A stretch of DNA of 64,000 nt, from positions 162,469-226,468 of the forward strand of contig NZ_OLKL01000051.1 of NCBI RefSeq assembly GCF_900291015.1, given 5' to 3'. The position numbers were made by a program, and so were the translations under genes. The notes under the pieces are model-generated. The model saw nothing but the letters and a program-made list of their open reading frames with translations, was not told the DNA's origin and did no database searches. This stretch comes from Pseudomonas persica (lineage in GTDB: Bacteria; Pseudomonadota; Gammaproteobacteria; Pseudomonadales; Pseudomonadaceae). Shown one piece after another: positions 35,585 through 43,740 of this stretch. The number at the start of each line of letters is the position of its first letter. The stretch's first letter is position 1.

Positions 35585-36367
35585 ATGGATTTCACATCAA
35601 CCCAATATGAGATGCTGATACAAGAGCTGCATCAAAGACTTATAGATGACGAAGGGTTTTCGGGAATCCAAGTCAAACACGACGTTACGCTTAGAGGAAA
35701 AAGTGGCGCAAAACATCAGATTGATGTTTGCTGGGAGCTAATCATTGCTGGAGCAAAGCAACTATTCTGCGTCGAATGCAAATATTGGAAAAACCCTGTC
35801 AAAAAAGAGCATGTTGCTAGCTTTCATACAAAGCTGCAAGACCTAGGAGGCGCCAAGGGGATTTTCGTCACAACAAAAGGCTACCAAGAAGGTGCAAAGT
35901 TACTCGCCGCCGAGTATGGAATAATACTACTCAGTACGGATATCGAAATGGCCACTGCCGATGCCACGCTCGAATTTCTGCTTAGGAATCAGGAGGACAT
36001 AATAGTTGATTTCGAGGCTTGCGACGAAGAAGCTCACACCCACATCGAAATGATCCAGCAACAAAGCCCGCGTGAAATTAGAATCTTTGACGAACACACG
36101 AAAGACATAGGAACACTTTCTGACTTATTGGAACATCTCTCTCACAGTGAAGAGGGACATTATTCTGAGCGCACCGAAAACTTCTTTATCCTTGCCGCAG
36201 GAAGACCAGTCGAAATACAAAACATACGGTTCTATCAAAGAATCACTAGACTTCCAGGAATGGAGCTACATGGAACTCATGAGTTCGCAAAGGTTGTAGC
36301 AAAATACATATTAGATGATCGAGAGATTTCAGCATCACTGTCCTCCCACAGAGAAGCCTCATATTGA
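35585..36367 (+). CDS. Mrr-like PD-(D/E)xK restriction endonuclease
   Basis: A 260-residue protein whose first 150 residues form an Mrr_cat-type nuclease. HQIDVCWEL supplies the Asp and CVECKYWKN the E-x-K, followed by VASFHTKLQDLGGAKGIFVT and GAKLLAAEYGIILL, the characteristic Mrr second half. The C-terminal 110 residues are of unknown fold. I start at 35585, where AGGA precedes the ATG by 8 bases; the longer frame is untranslatable-looking. The gene is markedly AT-rich against its neighbours, indicating separate acquisition. It is divergent from the PRTase gene, with a 288-base gap. No methyltransferase is adjacent. Confidence 0.75.
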   Translation: MDFTSTQYEMLIQELHQRLIDDEGFSGIQVKHDVTLRGKSGAKHQIDVCWELIIAGAKQLFCVECKYWKNPVKKEHVASFHTKLQDLGGAKGIFVTTKGYQEGAKLLAAEYGIILLSTDIEMATADATLEFLLRNQEDIIVDFEACDEEAHTHIEMIQQQSPREIRIFDEHTKDIGTLSDLLEHLSHSEEGHYSERTENFFILAAGRPVEIQNIRFYQRITRLPGMELHGTHEFAKVVAKYILDDREISASLSSHREASY

Positions 36368-36466
36368 GCAACCTCCCGATCAACAATAAAAGCCTCTTGT
36401 GACTAATAGTTTGCAGGCGCAGGGGCGTGAATGGCAGCACAGCTCAGGAGGCGGCCCGGCTTCCGC

Positions 36467-36934
36467 TTAAGGCTCTACTGATTCCTTCAGCCAATACCTG
36501 TCCACCGTACTGCGTGCCACTCCCAGCTCACGCACGATCTGCATCTTCGCCATCCCGTCCGCTTGGAGCTTGCGCACTGCCTCGCAGGTTTCTCCGGCGC
36601 GCAGCCCTCGAACACCCCGGGAAGCATTGCTCTGTACTTCTGAGCTCAGCCGACCTGTGTGTATGAGCTCCTCCAACTGCTCGTCCCACTCATGCTTCTG
36701 GCTTTGCAACGTTATACCGGCCAGCCTCGCTTCCAGGGCATAAAACACAACGCTTGGGCTAACCCCGAGCAGCTCGCAAAGCGCTTGAAGCTTTCCTGTC
36801 GTAATGCCCTGCTTGCCTTGTTCAACCCTAGCCAGGTGGTCACGGCTCAAAACCTCGGAACACGCCTCACGAGTATGGCCGCCGCTTACGCGCAGCTCCT
36901 TCAAAAGCTGCCCCAAGGTTTGCTGATAATCCAT
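36467..36934 (-). CDS. XRE-family regulator with a second, resolvase-type HTH
   Basis: A 155-residue protein with an N-terminal XRE/HTH_3 domain (LRVSGGHTREACSEVLSRDH to LCELLGVSPSVVF, about residues 10-65). A C-terminal helix-turn-helix like those of Hin/resolvase proteins follows (RKLQADGMAKMQIVRELGVA, then RSTVDRYW, about 120-148). The double-HTH layout suggests a regulator of the island. I start at the ATG at 36934. Its upstream region contains imperfect repeats around GACGCATTGCATCG and CATGCATTGGCGATGCGTTA (36978-37020), a likely self-operator that shares GCATTGC with the direct repeats at 8425-8460. Confidence 0.7.
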   Translation of the reverse strand: MDYQQTLGQLLKELRVSGGHTREACSEVLSRDHLARVEQGKQGITTGKLQALCELLGVSPSVVFYALEARLAGITLQSQKHEWDEQLEELIHTGRLSSEVQSNASRGVRGLRAGETCEAVRKLQADGMAKMQIVRELGVARSTVDRYWLKESVEP

Positions 36935-37053
36935 CTCTTCGCCAGATTGAGAAAAGAAAGGATAAGGCCACGCTTTGACGCATTGCATCGTGGGCGTATA
37001 CCATGCATTGGCGATGCGTTAGTGGCGAATCAATATATAGGTAAATCGATGGC

Positions 37054-37164
37054 ATGAGACTGGTCGTGATGCCCGATCTCCACATTGAACCCCAAGCGAT
37101 GCAGCTGCCGGATCCGGACAGCTACGACGTGGCGATTCTGACTGGTGGCATTCACACGCATACG
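37054..37164 (+). pseudogene. Metallophosphoesterase N-terminal relic
   Basis: About 36 codons beginning MRLVVMPDLHIEPQ and reaching YDVAILTGGIHTHT match the start of calcineurin-like phosphoesterases (usual M-R-x-x-x-x-S-D-L-H-L-E … D-V-x-x-x-x-G-D-I-H). The key residues are altered (SDLH to PDLH, GDIH to GGIH) and the frame then turns into unrelated Cys/Arg-rich sequence. Only this stub remains; the gap to 37298 holds nothing else. Confidence 0.5.
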
Positions 37165-37298
37165 TGCGAAATACGTCTGCAGAGATCGCAAGCAGACTCA
37201 ACGAAACGCCCCATGAGTGTGGGTGGAAGTGATTTAGTGCCGGGTCGGGTTGATTGCAGGCGCAGGGCAACGAGGGTGGGCAATTGCAAGCAGTTGAA

Positions 37299-37727
37299 AT
37301 GCAGCGAGACGAGCACTTGGTGTCGGAGCTGCTGTATGGGCAGGCACAGCCATTGTGCGGCTCAGGGTTGGATGACGCGAGCCTGATCCAAATTGCTAAA
37401 ACGGAGTTCACTGACCGCGCGTTTTGTATCGTGAGGAACTGGATGATTTTGGACATCATGATCCCCGACAACGAGCTGCAACAGTTGGTAGCTGCTGGGC
37501 AAAATCCTATTGTGTTGCTCGCACATGAGGTTATCTACGATAGCCAACCCTCCCAACCATGCCAGGCGCCGTTGGTGACCGGTTATGGCGAAGACCTTTA
37601 CGGCTGTTTTTTCGAGGCTGGGGCAAAGATGTATGTGCTGGCCGGTCGGGGGGCGCGTCGCTATGCCGCTAAGCCTGCATTGGTCGCGCTTGAGCAAATG
37701 ACGACTGAGGCTTATGCGTATGGATAA
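37299..37727 (+). CDS. DUF6957-like hypothetical protein
   Basis: A 142-residue protein resembling a family common in Pseudomonas genomic islands (recalled as DUF6957). The pattern is a LLYG-x-AQP start, then FCIVRNWMILDIMIPDNEL (about 48-66), PIVLLAHEVIYDSQ and a C-terminal MYVLAGRGARRY. Function unknown. The ATG at 37299 is the first in frame after a weak GTG/TTG-opened extension; the start is not certain. Its stop overlaps the start of a paralogue, so the two form a coupled tandem pair. Confidence 0.55.
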   Translation: MQRDEHLVSELLYGQAQPLCGSGLDDASLIQIAKTEFTDRAFCIVRNWMILDIMIPDNELQQLVAAGQNPIVLLAHEVIYDSQPSQPCQAPLVTGYGEDLYGCFFEAGAKMYVLAGRGARRYAAKPALVALEQMTTEAYAYG

Positions 37728-38120
37728 CACCCTGCACAGCATTTTGTGCCAGTCTGGTCAAAACCGCTATGGTTTGAACAATTGCGCCGAAGCGGGCGCA
37801 CTGTTGGCCGAACACTTCTCTAATAAGCGCCACTGCCTCTTAGAGGAATGGGCTGTTCTTCGCCTGGTGATAATCAAAGCTGAGCTTGCGAAAGTCCGTG
37901 ATGCAGACCACCAGCAGTTCATTCTGATTGCTCTGCGCGTAGTGGAACACAGCAAGGGACGATTCGCGTCCGGTGAATGGGTGAGGTCAAGCAGGTGCTG
38001 CAAATGGGATGGCGGATTATTTGAACCCGAAATACGGTGTATGCACTGATCGGCCTGGGTGGCACGACGGCGCGCAATCGGTACCTCGTGACCAGCCCCC
38101 CCTTATTGCGGGCGGTTTGA
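37720..38120 (+). pseudogene. Second DUF6957-like gene, frameshifted
   Basis: A paralogue of the preceding gene. It starts at an ATG overlapping the upstream stop and reads CLLEEWAVLRLVIIKAELAK, then SGEWVRSSRCCKWDGGLFE. At about 38025 the frame must change to continue as TRNTVYALIGLGGTTARNR, the expected family ending (compare MYVLAGRGARRY in the neighbour), which stops at 38120. The unshifted frame ends early at 38049. A single-base deletion near 38023-38028 explains this. Confidence 0.6.
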
Positions 38121-38143
38121 GAAACTGGAGCAGGAGCAAGACG

Positions 38144-39124
38144 GTGAACAGCCCAAGAAGCCCTAACACTGAGCAGGGCGGCCAGGTCGAAGTGCGCCGT
38201 TGGGGCAGCCCCCGGCAGTTTGACTTTGAGATCAAAAGCCACGCCACTCTTGGCGAGGCATGTGGAGGGTTGAGTTTCCTTACCGCCGCCAAGTTATCCG
38301 GCCCACGCTTTGTTAATTTGCGCGGGCCGATCGCTCGTATGAGTCGCGCCTTGGGGCAGTTCGTCCTCAATGTGCAAACGGAAGAGCATGGCTACGAGGA
38401 GTATTATGCTCCGTGCCTGTTAAAGGCCCAGGTGTTGGAAAGCACCGGCCAGTTATCGAGCCTAGAAGATGATCTCTTCAAGACCAGCCATCAAAACGGG
38501 GCCGATCTCTACCTGAATCCGTCTGTCGAAATGTCGCTGATCAACATGGTGGCCGGCCAGGCTCTTGATGCCGACCAGCTACCGCTCAAAATGGTGATGC
38601 TTACGACGTGCTTCAAAAGCGAAGCTGGTGCGGCGGGCCCTGATACCCTCGTGACGGCCAGGCAGCGGCAGTACGACGAAGTTGGCTTGGTGCAGGTAGT
38701 CGCCGCGTCCGAGTCGGTTGCTGCACTGGAGGACGTGACCTGGCATATTGAGTACGTGCTGAAGTCTCTCGGAATTCCGTACCGTGTCATTGCACGGAGT
38801 GTGAGCGGCGTGAGCTTTGACGCGGTGAACACCTTTGACCTGGAAGTCTGGGTGCCCAGTCAGGGCAATTACCGCGCCATTGGCTCTTGCATGGGGGCAG
38901 GCGACTCCCAGGTTCGACGTATCCAAGCTCGACGGGTAGAGCCCGACAATGGCCGGGTAACCTTGGCGATTGTTGTGAGCTGCGGTCTGGCCGTAAATCG
39001 TTTGTTGTTTGCGGTGCTTGAGAATTATCAGCAGGCCGATGGTTCAATTCTTGTACCAGAGGTACTCAGGTCGTACATGAACGGTGCTTCAACCGTTGCG
39101 AGCTTTGGAGATCAGGGGGTATAG
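38144..39124 (+). CDS. Seryl-tRNA synthetase-like protein lacking the tRNA-binding arm
   Basis: A 326-residue class II synthetase core homologous to bacterial SerRS. It contains AAKLSGPRFVNLRGPIARM, motif 2 CFKSEAGAAGPD (normally FRSEAGAAGRDT), DLEVWVPSQGNYRAIGSC and motif 3 CGLAVNRLLFAVLENYQQADG. The N-terminal coiled-coil that grips tRNA(Ser) is absent: the protein begins just before VEVRRWGSPRQFDFEIKSH. The serine-site T-A-E is S-V-E here. A GTG start at 38144 has AGGAG 7 bases upstream. It probably activates an amino acid or related acid without charging tRNA(Ser) normally. Role unknown. Confidence 0.75.
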   Translation: MNSPRSPNTEQGGQVEVRRWGSPRQFDFEIKSHATLGEACGGLSFLTAAKLSGPRFVNLRGPIARMSRALGQFVLNVQTEEHGYEEYYAPCLLKAQVLESTGQLSSLEDDLFKTSHQNGADLYLNPSVEMSLINMVAGQALDADQLPLKMVMLTTCFKSEAGAAGPDTLVTARQRQYDEVGLVQVVAASESVAALEDVTWHIEYVLKSLGIPYRVIARSVSGVSFDAVNTFDLEVWVPSQGNYRAIGSCMGAGDSQVRRIQARRVEPDNGRVTLAIVVSCGLAVNRLLFAVLENYQQADGSILVPEVLRSYMNGASTVASFGDQGV

Positions 39125-39234
39125 ATACTAGCAGCGCGTAGTGCCTAAGCTGTGTTCACTCGCGCCGTTCAGCGGGTGAACATGCGGAACCATAGCGTTT
39201 CGAGCCTACGAACGACCGCGGTCTGGAGTACGCC

Positions 39235-39759
39235 ATGATCAATTCAGTTCGGGGGCCGCGTATGATACGGCCTGACGACGCCATCTTGTTTTTGGACTTT
39301 GACGGCGTGCTTCATCCTGACGCTGCATTTCGTACAAAACTCGGAATTGAGTTGAGAGCGCCAGGGAAGCTGATGATGCATGCAGAAGTACTGCAGAGCA
39401 TCTTGCAAGACTTTCCACGTGTAGGGATCTCGCTGTCGACTTCCTGGGTTCGAATGCTGGGGTATCAACGAGCACGTGCGGCCTTGCCTGCAGGGTTGCA
39501 AGAACGGACGGTATCGGCGACTTGGCATTCCCGCATGCGTGATACCGCCCATGAGGGGTACGACATGTTCACCCGCTATGAGCAAATCTGTGGTGCTGTC
39601 ACTCGTGCTGGTATTACGCGCTGGATCGCTATCGATGACGATCCTGACTTCAGCTGGCCGAGGCATGACAATAGGCTTGTTAGGTGTGACCCTAATGTGG
39701 GGCTCGGTAGTGAGCAGACGCAACTCGAACTTCGAGCCAAGCTACAGCTTTTCGGGTAG
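39235..39759 (+). CDS. HAD-like hydrolase domain protein
   Basis: A 174-residue protein with HAD motif I FLDFDGVLHPD (about residues 21-31), a motif II-like ISLSTSWVRML (about 63), and a C-terminal WIAIDDDPDF matching motif IV acidic residues. It is shorter than classical HAD phosphatases and belongs to a small family common in accessory DNA. GGAG precedes the ATG by 6 bases. It lies about 110 bases after the SerRS-like gene on the same strand and may be cotranscribed. Substrate unknown. Confidence 0.68.
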   Translation: MINSVRGPRMIRPDDAILFLDFDGVLHPDAAFRTKLGIELRAPGKLMMHAEVLQSILQDFPRVGISLSTSWVRMLGYQRARAALPAGLQERTVSATWHSRMRDTAHEGYDMFTRYEQICGAVTRAGITRWIAIDDDPDFSWPRHDNRLVRCDPNVGLGSEQTQLELRAKLQLFG

Positions 39760-39860
39760 GGGTTGTGGTGACAATCAGTAGCAAGTCAGAACCATGCGCA
39801 GAGGATGTCATCTGCGACATGTGCGGAGAGTCAGCGCGTGTTGAACGATAGCAACCGCTT

Positions 39861-39892
39861 CCCGCACCTGAAATCTTCGATTCAGGTGCGGG
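39861..39892. repeat. Perfect 12-bp hairpin
   Basis: CCCGCACCTGAA (39861-39872) and TTCAGGTGCGGG (39881-39892) form a perfect 12-bp stem with an 8-base loop. There is no T-run on either side. It may be a bidirectional transcription barrier or a protein site downstream of the HAD gene. Apart from this and the relic at 39988, the stretch 39760-40307 has no gene. Confidence 0.6.
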
Positions 39893-39987
39893 TAGTTCAT
39901 GACCCTAAATGGCGAGAGCAGTTTAAATAGGGGCATGATGCGGCGGGCGCCTATGTTGCCAAGTAAGTTGTTGTACGTGAGATACGA

Positions 39988-40188
39988 GTGTTGGAGAGCT
40001 TGCCTGGGCAGTTCTCGGATGGGGTACTGATCGCGGCGAAATCCGGCAAGCCGCCAATCCCACCAGACTGAATTAAAGCAATCCTCGACTGCAAGACTGA
40101 AGGCCTCACTCAGAAAGAGACCTCAGTGAAGCTGGAGATGCCTTATTCCACTGCCCACAAGTTCTGGCACATCAAACGTGGGATCTGA
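39988..40188 (+). pseudogene. Relic of a small HTH protein with an in-frame stop
   Basis: A 66-codon frame read through one TGA at 40069-40071 gives GVLIAAKSGKPPIPPD, stop, IKAILDCKTEGLTQKETSVK and LEMPYSTAHKFWHIKRGI. The second part is a clear helix-turn-helix of the kind found in small recombination or transposon regulators. With the nonsense codon the protein cannot be made intact. Confidence 0.45.
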
Positions 40189-40307
40189 AGGCCTGAGCCA
40201 GGCTGAGCCGTCAAAGGCTCTCCAGGCTCGCCGCAGAGGGTTGCAGGCAGGAGATCAGCCAAACACGACAACCGCCCCAGAGGGCCGGTCATCGTATGCC
40301 AGGTCAA

Positions 40308-41141
40308 TCAGACAGAGACGGCTGCCGCGATGTGAGGGTGCGGGTCGTAACCAACGAGCTCGAAGTCTTCGAATTTGTAGTCGTAAATCGATGCCGGCTT
40401 GCGGAGCAGCTTCAGCTCAGGCAGTCGCCGAGGCTCGCGTGCGATTTGAGTTTTCACTTGCTCCATGTGATTGGAGTAGATGTGGACATCACTCAACGAG
40501 ATCACGATCTCACCCACATCCAGGTCGCACTGCTGAGCCAGCATATGAGTCAGACAGGCCAAGGACGCCGTGTTGTAGGGCAGCCCGAGGAAGCTATCGG
40601 ACGAACGGATGAAGAGGTGCGAAGACAGCTTGTTGTTCACCACATAGAACTGATACAGCAGGTGGCATGGGGGAAGTGCCATCTTGCCATTCTTGGCGTT
40701 CTCCTTCGGGCTCACCTTCTCATCAGGCAGGAACTCAACGTTCCAGCCATGGAACAGGATGCGACGACTGTTGGGGTTCGTCTTCAAAGCATTCACAACG
40801 TAGTCGATCTGGTTGATGGTCTTGCCGTCTTTGGTAGGCCAAGCCGTCCACTGCTTGCCGTAGACCGGGCCGAGGTCACCGTCTTCAGTTGCCCACTCGT
40901 TCCAGATCTTGACGCCATTCTCGTTGAGCCACTTGATATTGGTATCCCCATTAAGGAACCAGATCAATTCATTCACAATACTTTTGAAATGCAACTTTTT
41001 AGTAGTGAGCAACGGAAAGCCTTTTGACAAGTCATGGCGAAACTGACGGCCAAAAACGCTTACTGTACCAGTGCCAGTACGATCACCTTTGACCGCACCA
41101 TTTTCTAGAACATCAGTCAGTAGTTCCAGGTAGCTTTTCAT
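40308..41141 (-). CDS. thyA: Island-borne thymidylate synthase (replacement ThyA)
   Basis: A complete 277-residue thymidylate synthase that makes dTMP from dUMP with methylene-tetrahydrofolate. The folate/dUMP region [20 protein letters not shown] is near the start. Active-site Cys is in [13 protein letters not shown] (about residue 160), with [13 protein letters not shown] and [10 protein letters not shown] following. It ends AAAVSV, the usual family terminus. It differs strongly from the interrupted host enzyme (323 codons, different N-terminal domain), so it is not a duplicate. Its ATG overlaps the ginD stop (ATGA), making it the fifth gene of the recombinase operon. It should keep the host thymidine-prototrophic after insertion. 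Confidence 0.95.
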   Translation of the reverse strand: MKSYLELLTDVLENGAVKGDRTGTGTVSVFGRQFRHDLSKGFPLLTTKKLHFKSIVNELIWFLNGDTNIKWLNENGVKIWNEWATEDGDLGPVYGKQWTAWPTKDGKTINQIDYVVNALKTNPNSRRILFHGWNVEFLPDEKVSPKENAKNGKMALPPCHLLYQFYVVNNKLSSHLFIRSSDSFLGLPYNTASLACLTHMLAQQCDLDVGEIVISLSDVHIYSNHMEQVKTQIAREPRRLPELKLLRKPASIYDYKFEDFELVGYDPHPHIAAAVSV

Positions 41142-41650
41142 GAAATTTTCTCCGCCTGGGCAGCTTCCAGGATACTGATAACCTGCTTAAGTCTATCAAT
41201 TTCCTTCTGCGAGTCCAAGAGTCGCTGGTTAGCATCCGCTAAAAGGTTCCTGTAAGTATCACGAGAACCCATCATGTTTATGTATTTCCTTTCGCTATTT
41301 AAATGCTCGCCTTCAGCATCTTTGGCTTTCGTAAACCAATGCAAAATTTCAAGCCTTGCGTTCTCCAGCTTCTCAGTCAGAAGTGCAACAGGATCAACTG
41401 GCTTATTCTTGGTGACCTGTTGACGCAAAACTTCAATTCGCCGGTTTTCCTTAATTGTTTCCAGGCGCGCCAAAGGCCACACACGTTGCCTGATAGTATT
41501 GCGGTGAATACCCGTTAGCCGGCTCAATTCCGCTGCGGTAGCTTTCAGTGAGTCATTCGCCGCGATATCCAGTAGCGCTTTTGCAAGCAGCTCAGAATAC
41601 CGATCAAAATCTTCTTTGTTTTTCTGGTCGAAAGCCTGAGAGTCAGCCAT
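41138..41650 (-). CDS. ginD: GinD-like small HTH/coiled-coil protein
   Basis: A 170-residue protein with an N-terminal HTH ([20 protein letters not shown], about residues 34-53) and a long C-terminal heptad-rich helix (about 65-165), including [20 protein letters not shown]. It starts in the ginC stop and overlaps thyA. Position, size and HTH plus coiled-coil layout match GinD, a small protein reported as essential with GinABC for GInt movement. It probably acts as an accessory DNA-binding factor that assembles the recombination complex. Confidence 0.75.
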   Translation of the reverse strand: MADSQAFDQKNKEDFDRYSELLAKALLDIAANDSLKATAAELSRLTGIHRNTIRQRVWPLARLETIKENRRIEVLRQQVTKNKPVDPVALLTEKLENARLEILHWFTKAKDAEGEHLNSERKYINMMGSRDTYRNLLADANQRLLDSQKEIDRLKQVISILEAAQAEKIS

Positions 41651-43737
41651 CAGAGTTCCTCCCCAAGCAGTTCGAGAACACCATATGCTTCTTCCATCGC
41701 TGCTTTGCTTTGCGCATGCAGATGCGAGTATTCCGGGTTCCCCAGCAGCTTCTTGTTTTGGTAGTACACATCTCGCCAGGCAGGGGCGTTGGCTTTGCTG
41801 ACGATCGCGTTTTCACAGCGGTTCGGGTTGCATCGAAGCCCACCGATGCAAGGGATCGATTCGTCGAACTCCATGGGCCCGCCACCGTAGCAGAAGCCCT
41901 GGCCCACGCTGATGACAGCAATGTGCTGCTCAGCCATCGCCTCAAAGATATCGTCCTTGGTGTGCCCCGACGCCATGTACCCCCGGAAGACCTTCTGCAA
42001 GCGCTCCTTGTGCGCTGCAGCGTTCACACCGGCATAACTCCCATCCGGATCGAATCGTTGTTTGATGCACTCAACCTCGGCGTCATGGCGGAAGGACTTG
42101 CCGCTCACGCCTTTGCCCCCGTTCGTTGTCAGCATGTCTGCGATCTCCCCGTACCCAAGGGTTGTCTTACTGAAACCCCGCTCTGAATGGCCGACCCCTA
42201 CGATTTCACCAAAGTGCTTCAGTTGGTGAGAGATGAAAGGTAGGCCAACATCAGCACGATACAGTTGGTAGGCAAGCGTGTGCCGCATCATGTAGGCATT
42301 GAAATCTAGGTGAGAGAACTGCTCCGGAGTTAGTATTCTCTCAAAAAATTTATCAAGCACCTCTTTGGATCCGGCACCTGAAAGTGACTGGCCGCTCTTG
42401 CCATAGGGTACAGTGTCGACGTTCGAGAATATGAAGTCATTATTCTTGTACTTGCCAATCAGCTGAGCCACGCGGACAGCATCCCGAACGATTGGTATCG
42501 CCAACCAGAAATCATCGAACAGCTCGACCAAATTATCTTCATGCTTGCTGACATTACTCCTCAACACCCAATACGTCCCATCAAAAACCATGCACGAGCT
42601 AGCCACAAGCTCGGCATACTCTGAGGGACGCATGCCTGTATACTGGCCAATAATATACATGCACGCATAATTGATGTAATTCAAGTACAGCCTGAATTCA
42701 TCATCAATGGCAGAACCTGTATCTACCGAGTACCGATTTACAGCGTAAGGTGCGATCACGCCAAAGTAGCGACTTGAATTGAATTCGTCGCAGCCAATGA
42801 CTTTGGAAATCTCATGTTTGGGAAACCCTTTCCAACCCAATCGCTTATAGACATACACATTAAATTTTAATGGGCAGAGGCCTTGTTCTTTTGCAAGGGA
42901 AATGGCTTTGCTGTTACGCCGGTTGAGGGTCGCAGTATCGACAACGTCCTCACCCATGGCATCAAGAAAATCAACAATGGCCAGCGAGGAAGCGAGCGAG
43001 GACAGCTCAAAAACGTCGTTTGGGAGCACCTGTCGCTTCTTTTGTTTCTCTTCCCCGGGACATTTATTTTTACCGAGCATTTTCCACTTAAGCGCAGAAA
43101 GGCTTACAACAGGCAAGCTCGATCCAAAGACATTTTCTATCAGATAGCCGGAACGCAGCAATTTGAAAAAAGCTTCAAGGCCGTTGTCAAAGACATACTC
43201 AAAATCTTTGGCTGCCTCCCCATACAGGTGCGAGGGTAACAGACATACCGACAGTAACTCGCGCTCGACATATTCTTTACCAAATTCCTTGACAGCCGAC
43301 GCATAGATTTTATCTACGAACCGCAACCCACTTTCAAACCTGGCGATCAATGTATTAGGTTTTGGAAGTGCCTTGGGTCTTCGTGAAGATTTTCCCGGCT
43401 CCGGAATTCCACTAATACCCTTCAAAACAAGCATGAAACTGGCTCGCAACTCAAGCATCGCGAATTCAGGTATATTGGGATACTTGGTAAAGTCCATGCG
43501 GAGCTTCGCACCGCGAATATGTCGTGATGCATTCGGGTAATCAGCATTAAAGTCCCAGACCGGCGCGACAAAGCCGGAAAGTTTGGAAACCTGTAAGGAC
43601 TTGATATAACCCAGAAAATTTATGGCCTCACTCGAAGCAACGTCTTCATCGTTTGACTTTACCTTGAGCAGCGTCGCAGATACAGCTTCACGGTACTTGG
43701 CGAAAGACAGCAGGGTTGCAAATTCGACCTGTTCCAT
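41650..43737 (-). CDS. ginC: GinC-like tyrosine recombinase
   Basis: A 695-residue tyrosine recombinase. The C-terminal catalytic domain shows box I Arg in YTGMRPSEYAELV (about 390-402), a Lys region in SNVSKHEDNLVELF, box II MMRHTLAYQLY and the terminal His/Tyr region LKHFGEIVG followed by TTLGYGEI. A long N-terminal core-binding part precedes it. After the catalytic domain a Cys-rich stretch (FCYGGGPMEFDESIPCIGGL, then RCNPNRC) resembles a zinc-binding module. It begins three bases after ginB and overlaps ginD. Confidence 0.83.
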   Translation of the reverse strand: MEQVEFATLLSFAKYREAVSATLLKVKSNDEDVASSEAINFLGYIKSLQVSKLSGFVAPVWDFNADYPNASRHIRGAKLRMDFTKYPNIPEFAMLELRASFMLVLKGISGIPEPGKSSRRPKALPKPNTLIARFESGLRFVDKIYASAVKEFGKEYVERELLSVCLLPSHLYGEAAKDFEYVFDNGLEAFFKLLRSGYLIENVFGSSLPVVSLSALKWKMLGKNKCPGEEKQKKRQVLPNDVFELSSLASSLAIVDFLDAMGEDVVDTATLNRRNSKAISLAKEQGLCPLKFNVYVYKRLGWKGFPKHEISKVIGCDEFNSSRYFGVIAPYAVNRYSVDTGSAIDDEFRLYLNYINYACMYIIGQYTGMRPSEYAELVASSCMVFDGTYWVLRSNVSKHEDNLVELFDDFWLAIPIVRDAVRVAQLIGKYKNNDFIFSNVDTVPYGKSGQSLSGAGSKEVLDKFFERILTPEQFSHLDFNAYMMRHTLAYQLYRADVGLPFISHQLKHFGEIVGVGHSERGFSKTTLGYGEIADMLTTNGGKGVSGKSFRHDAEVECIKQRFDPDGSYAGVNAAAHKERLQKVFRGYMASGHTKDDIFEAMAEQHIAVISVGQGFCYGGGPMEFDESIPCIGGLRCNPNRCENAIVSKANAPAWRDVYYQNKKLLGNPEYSHLHAQSKAAMEEAYGVLELLGEEL

Positions 43738-43740
43738 AAA

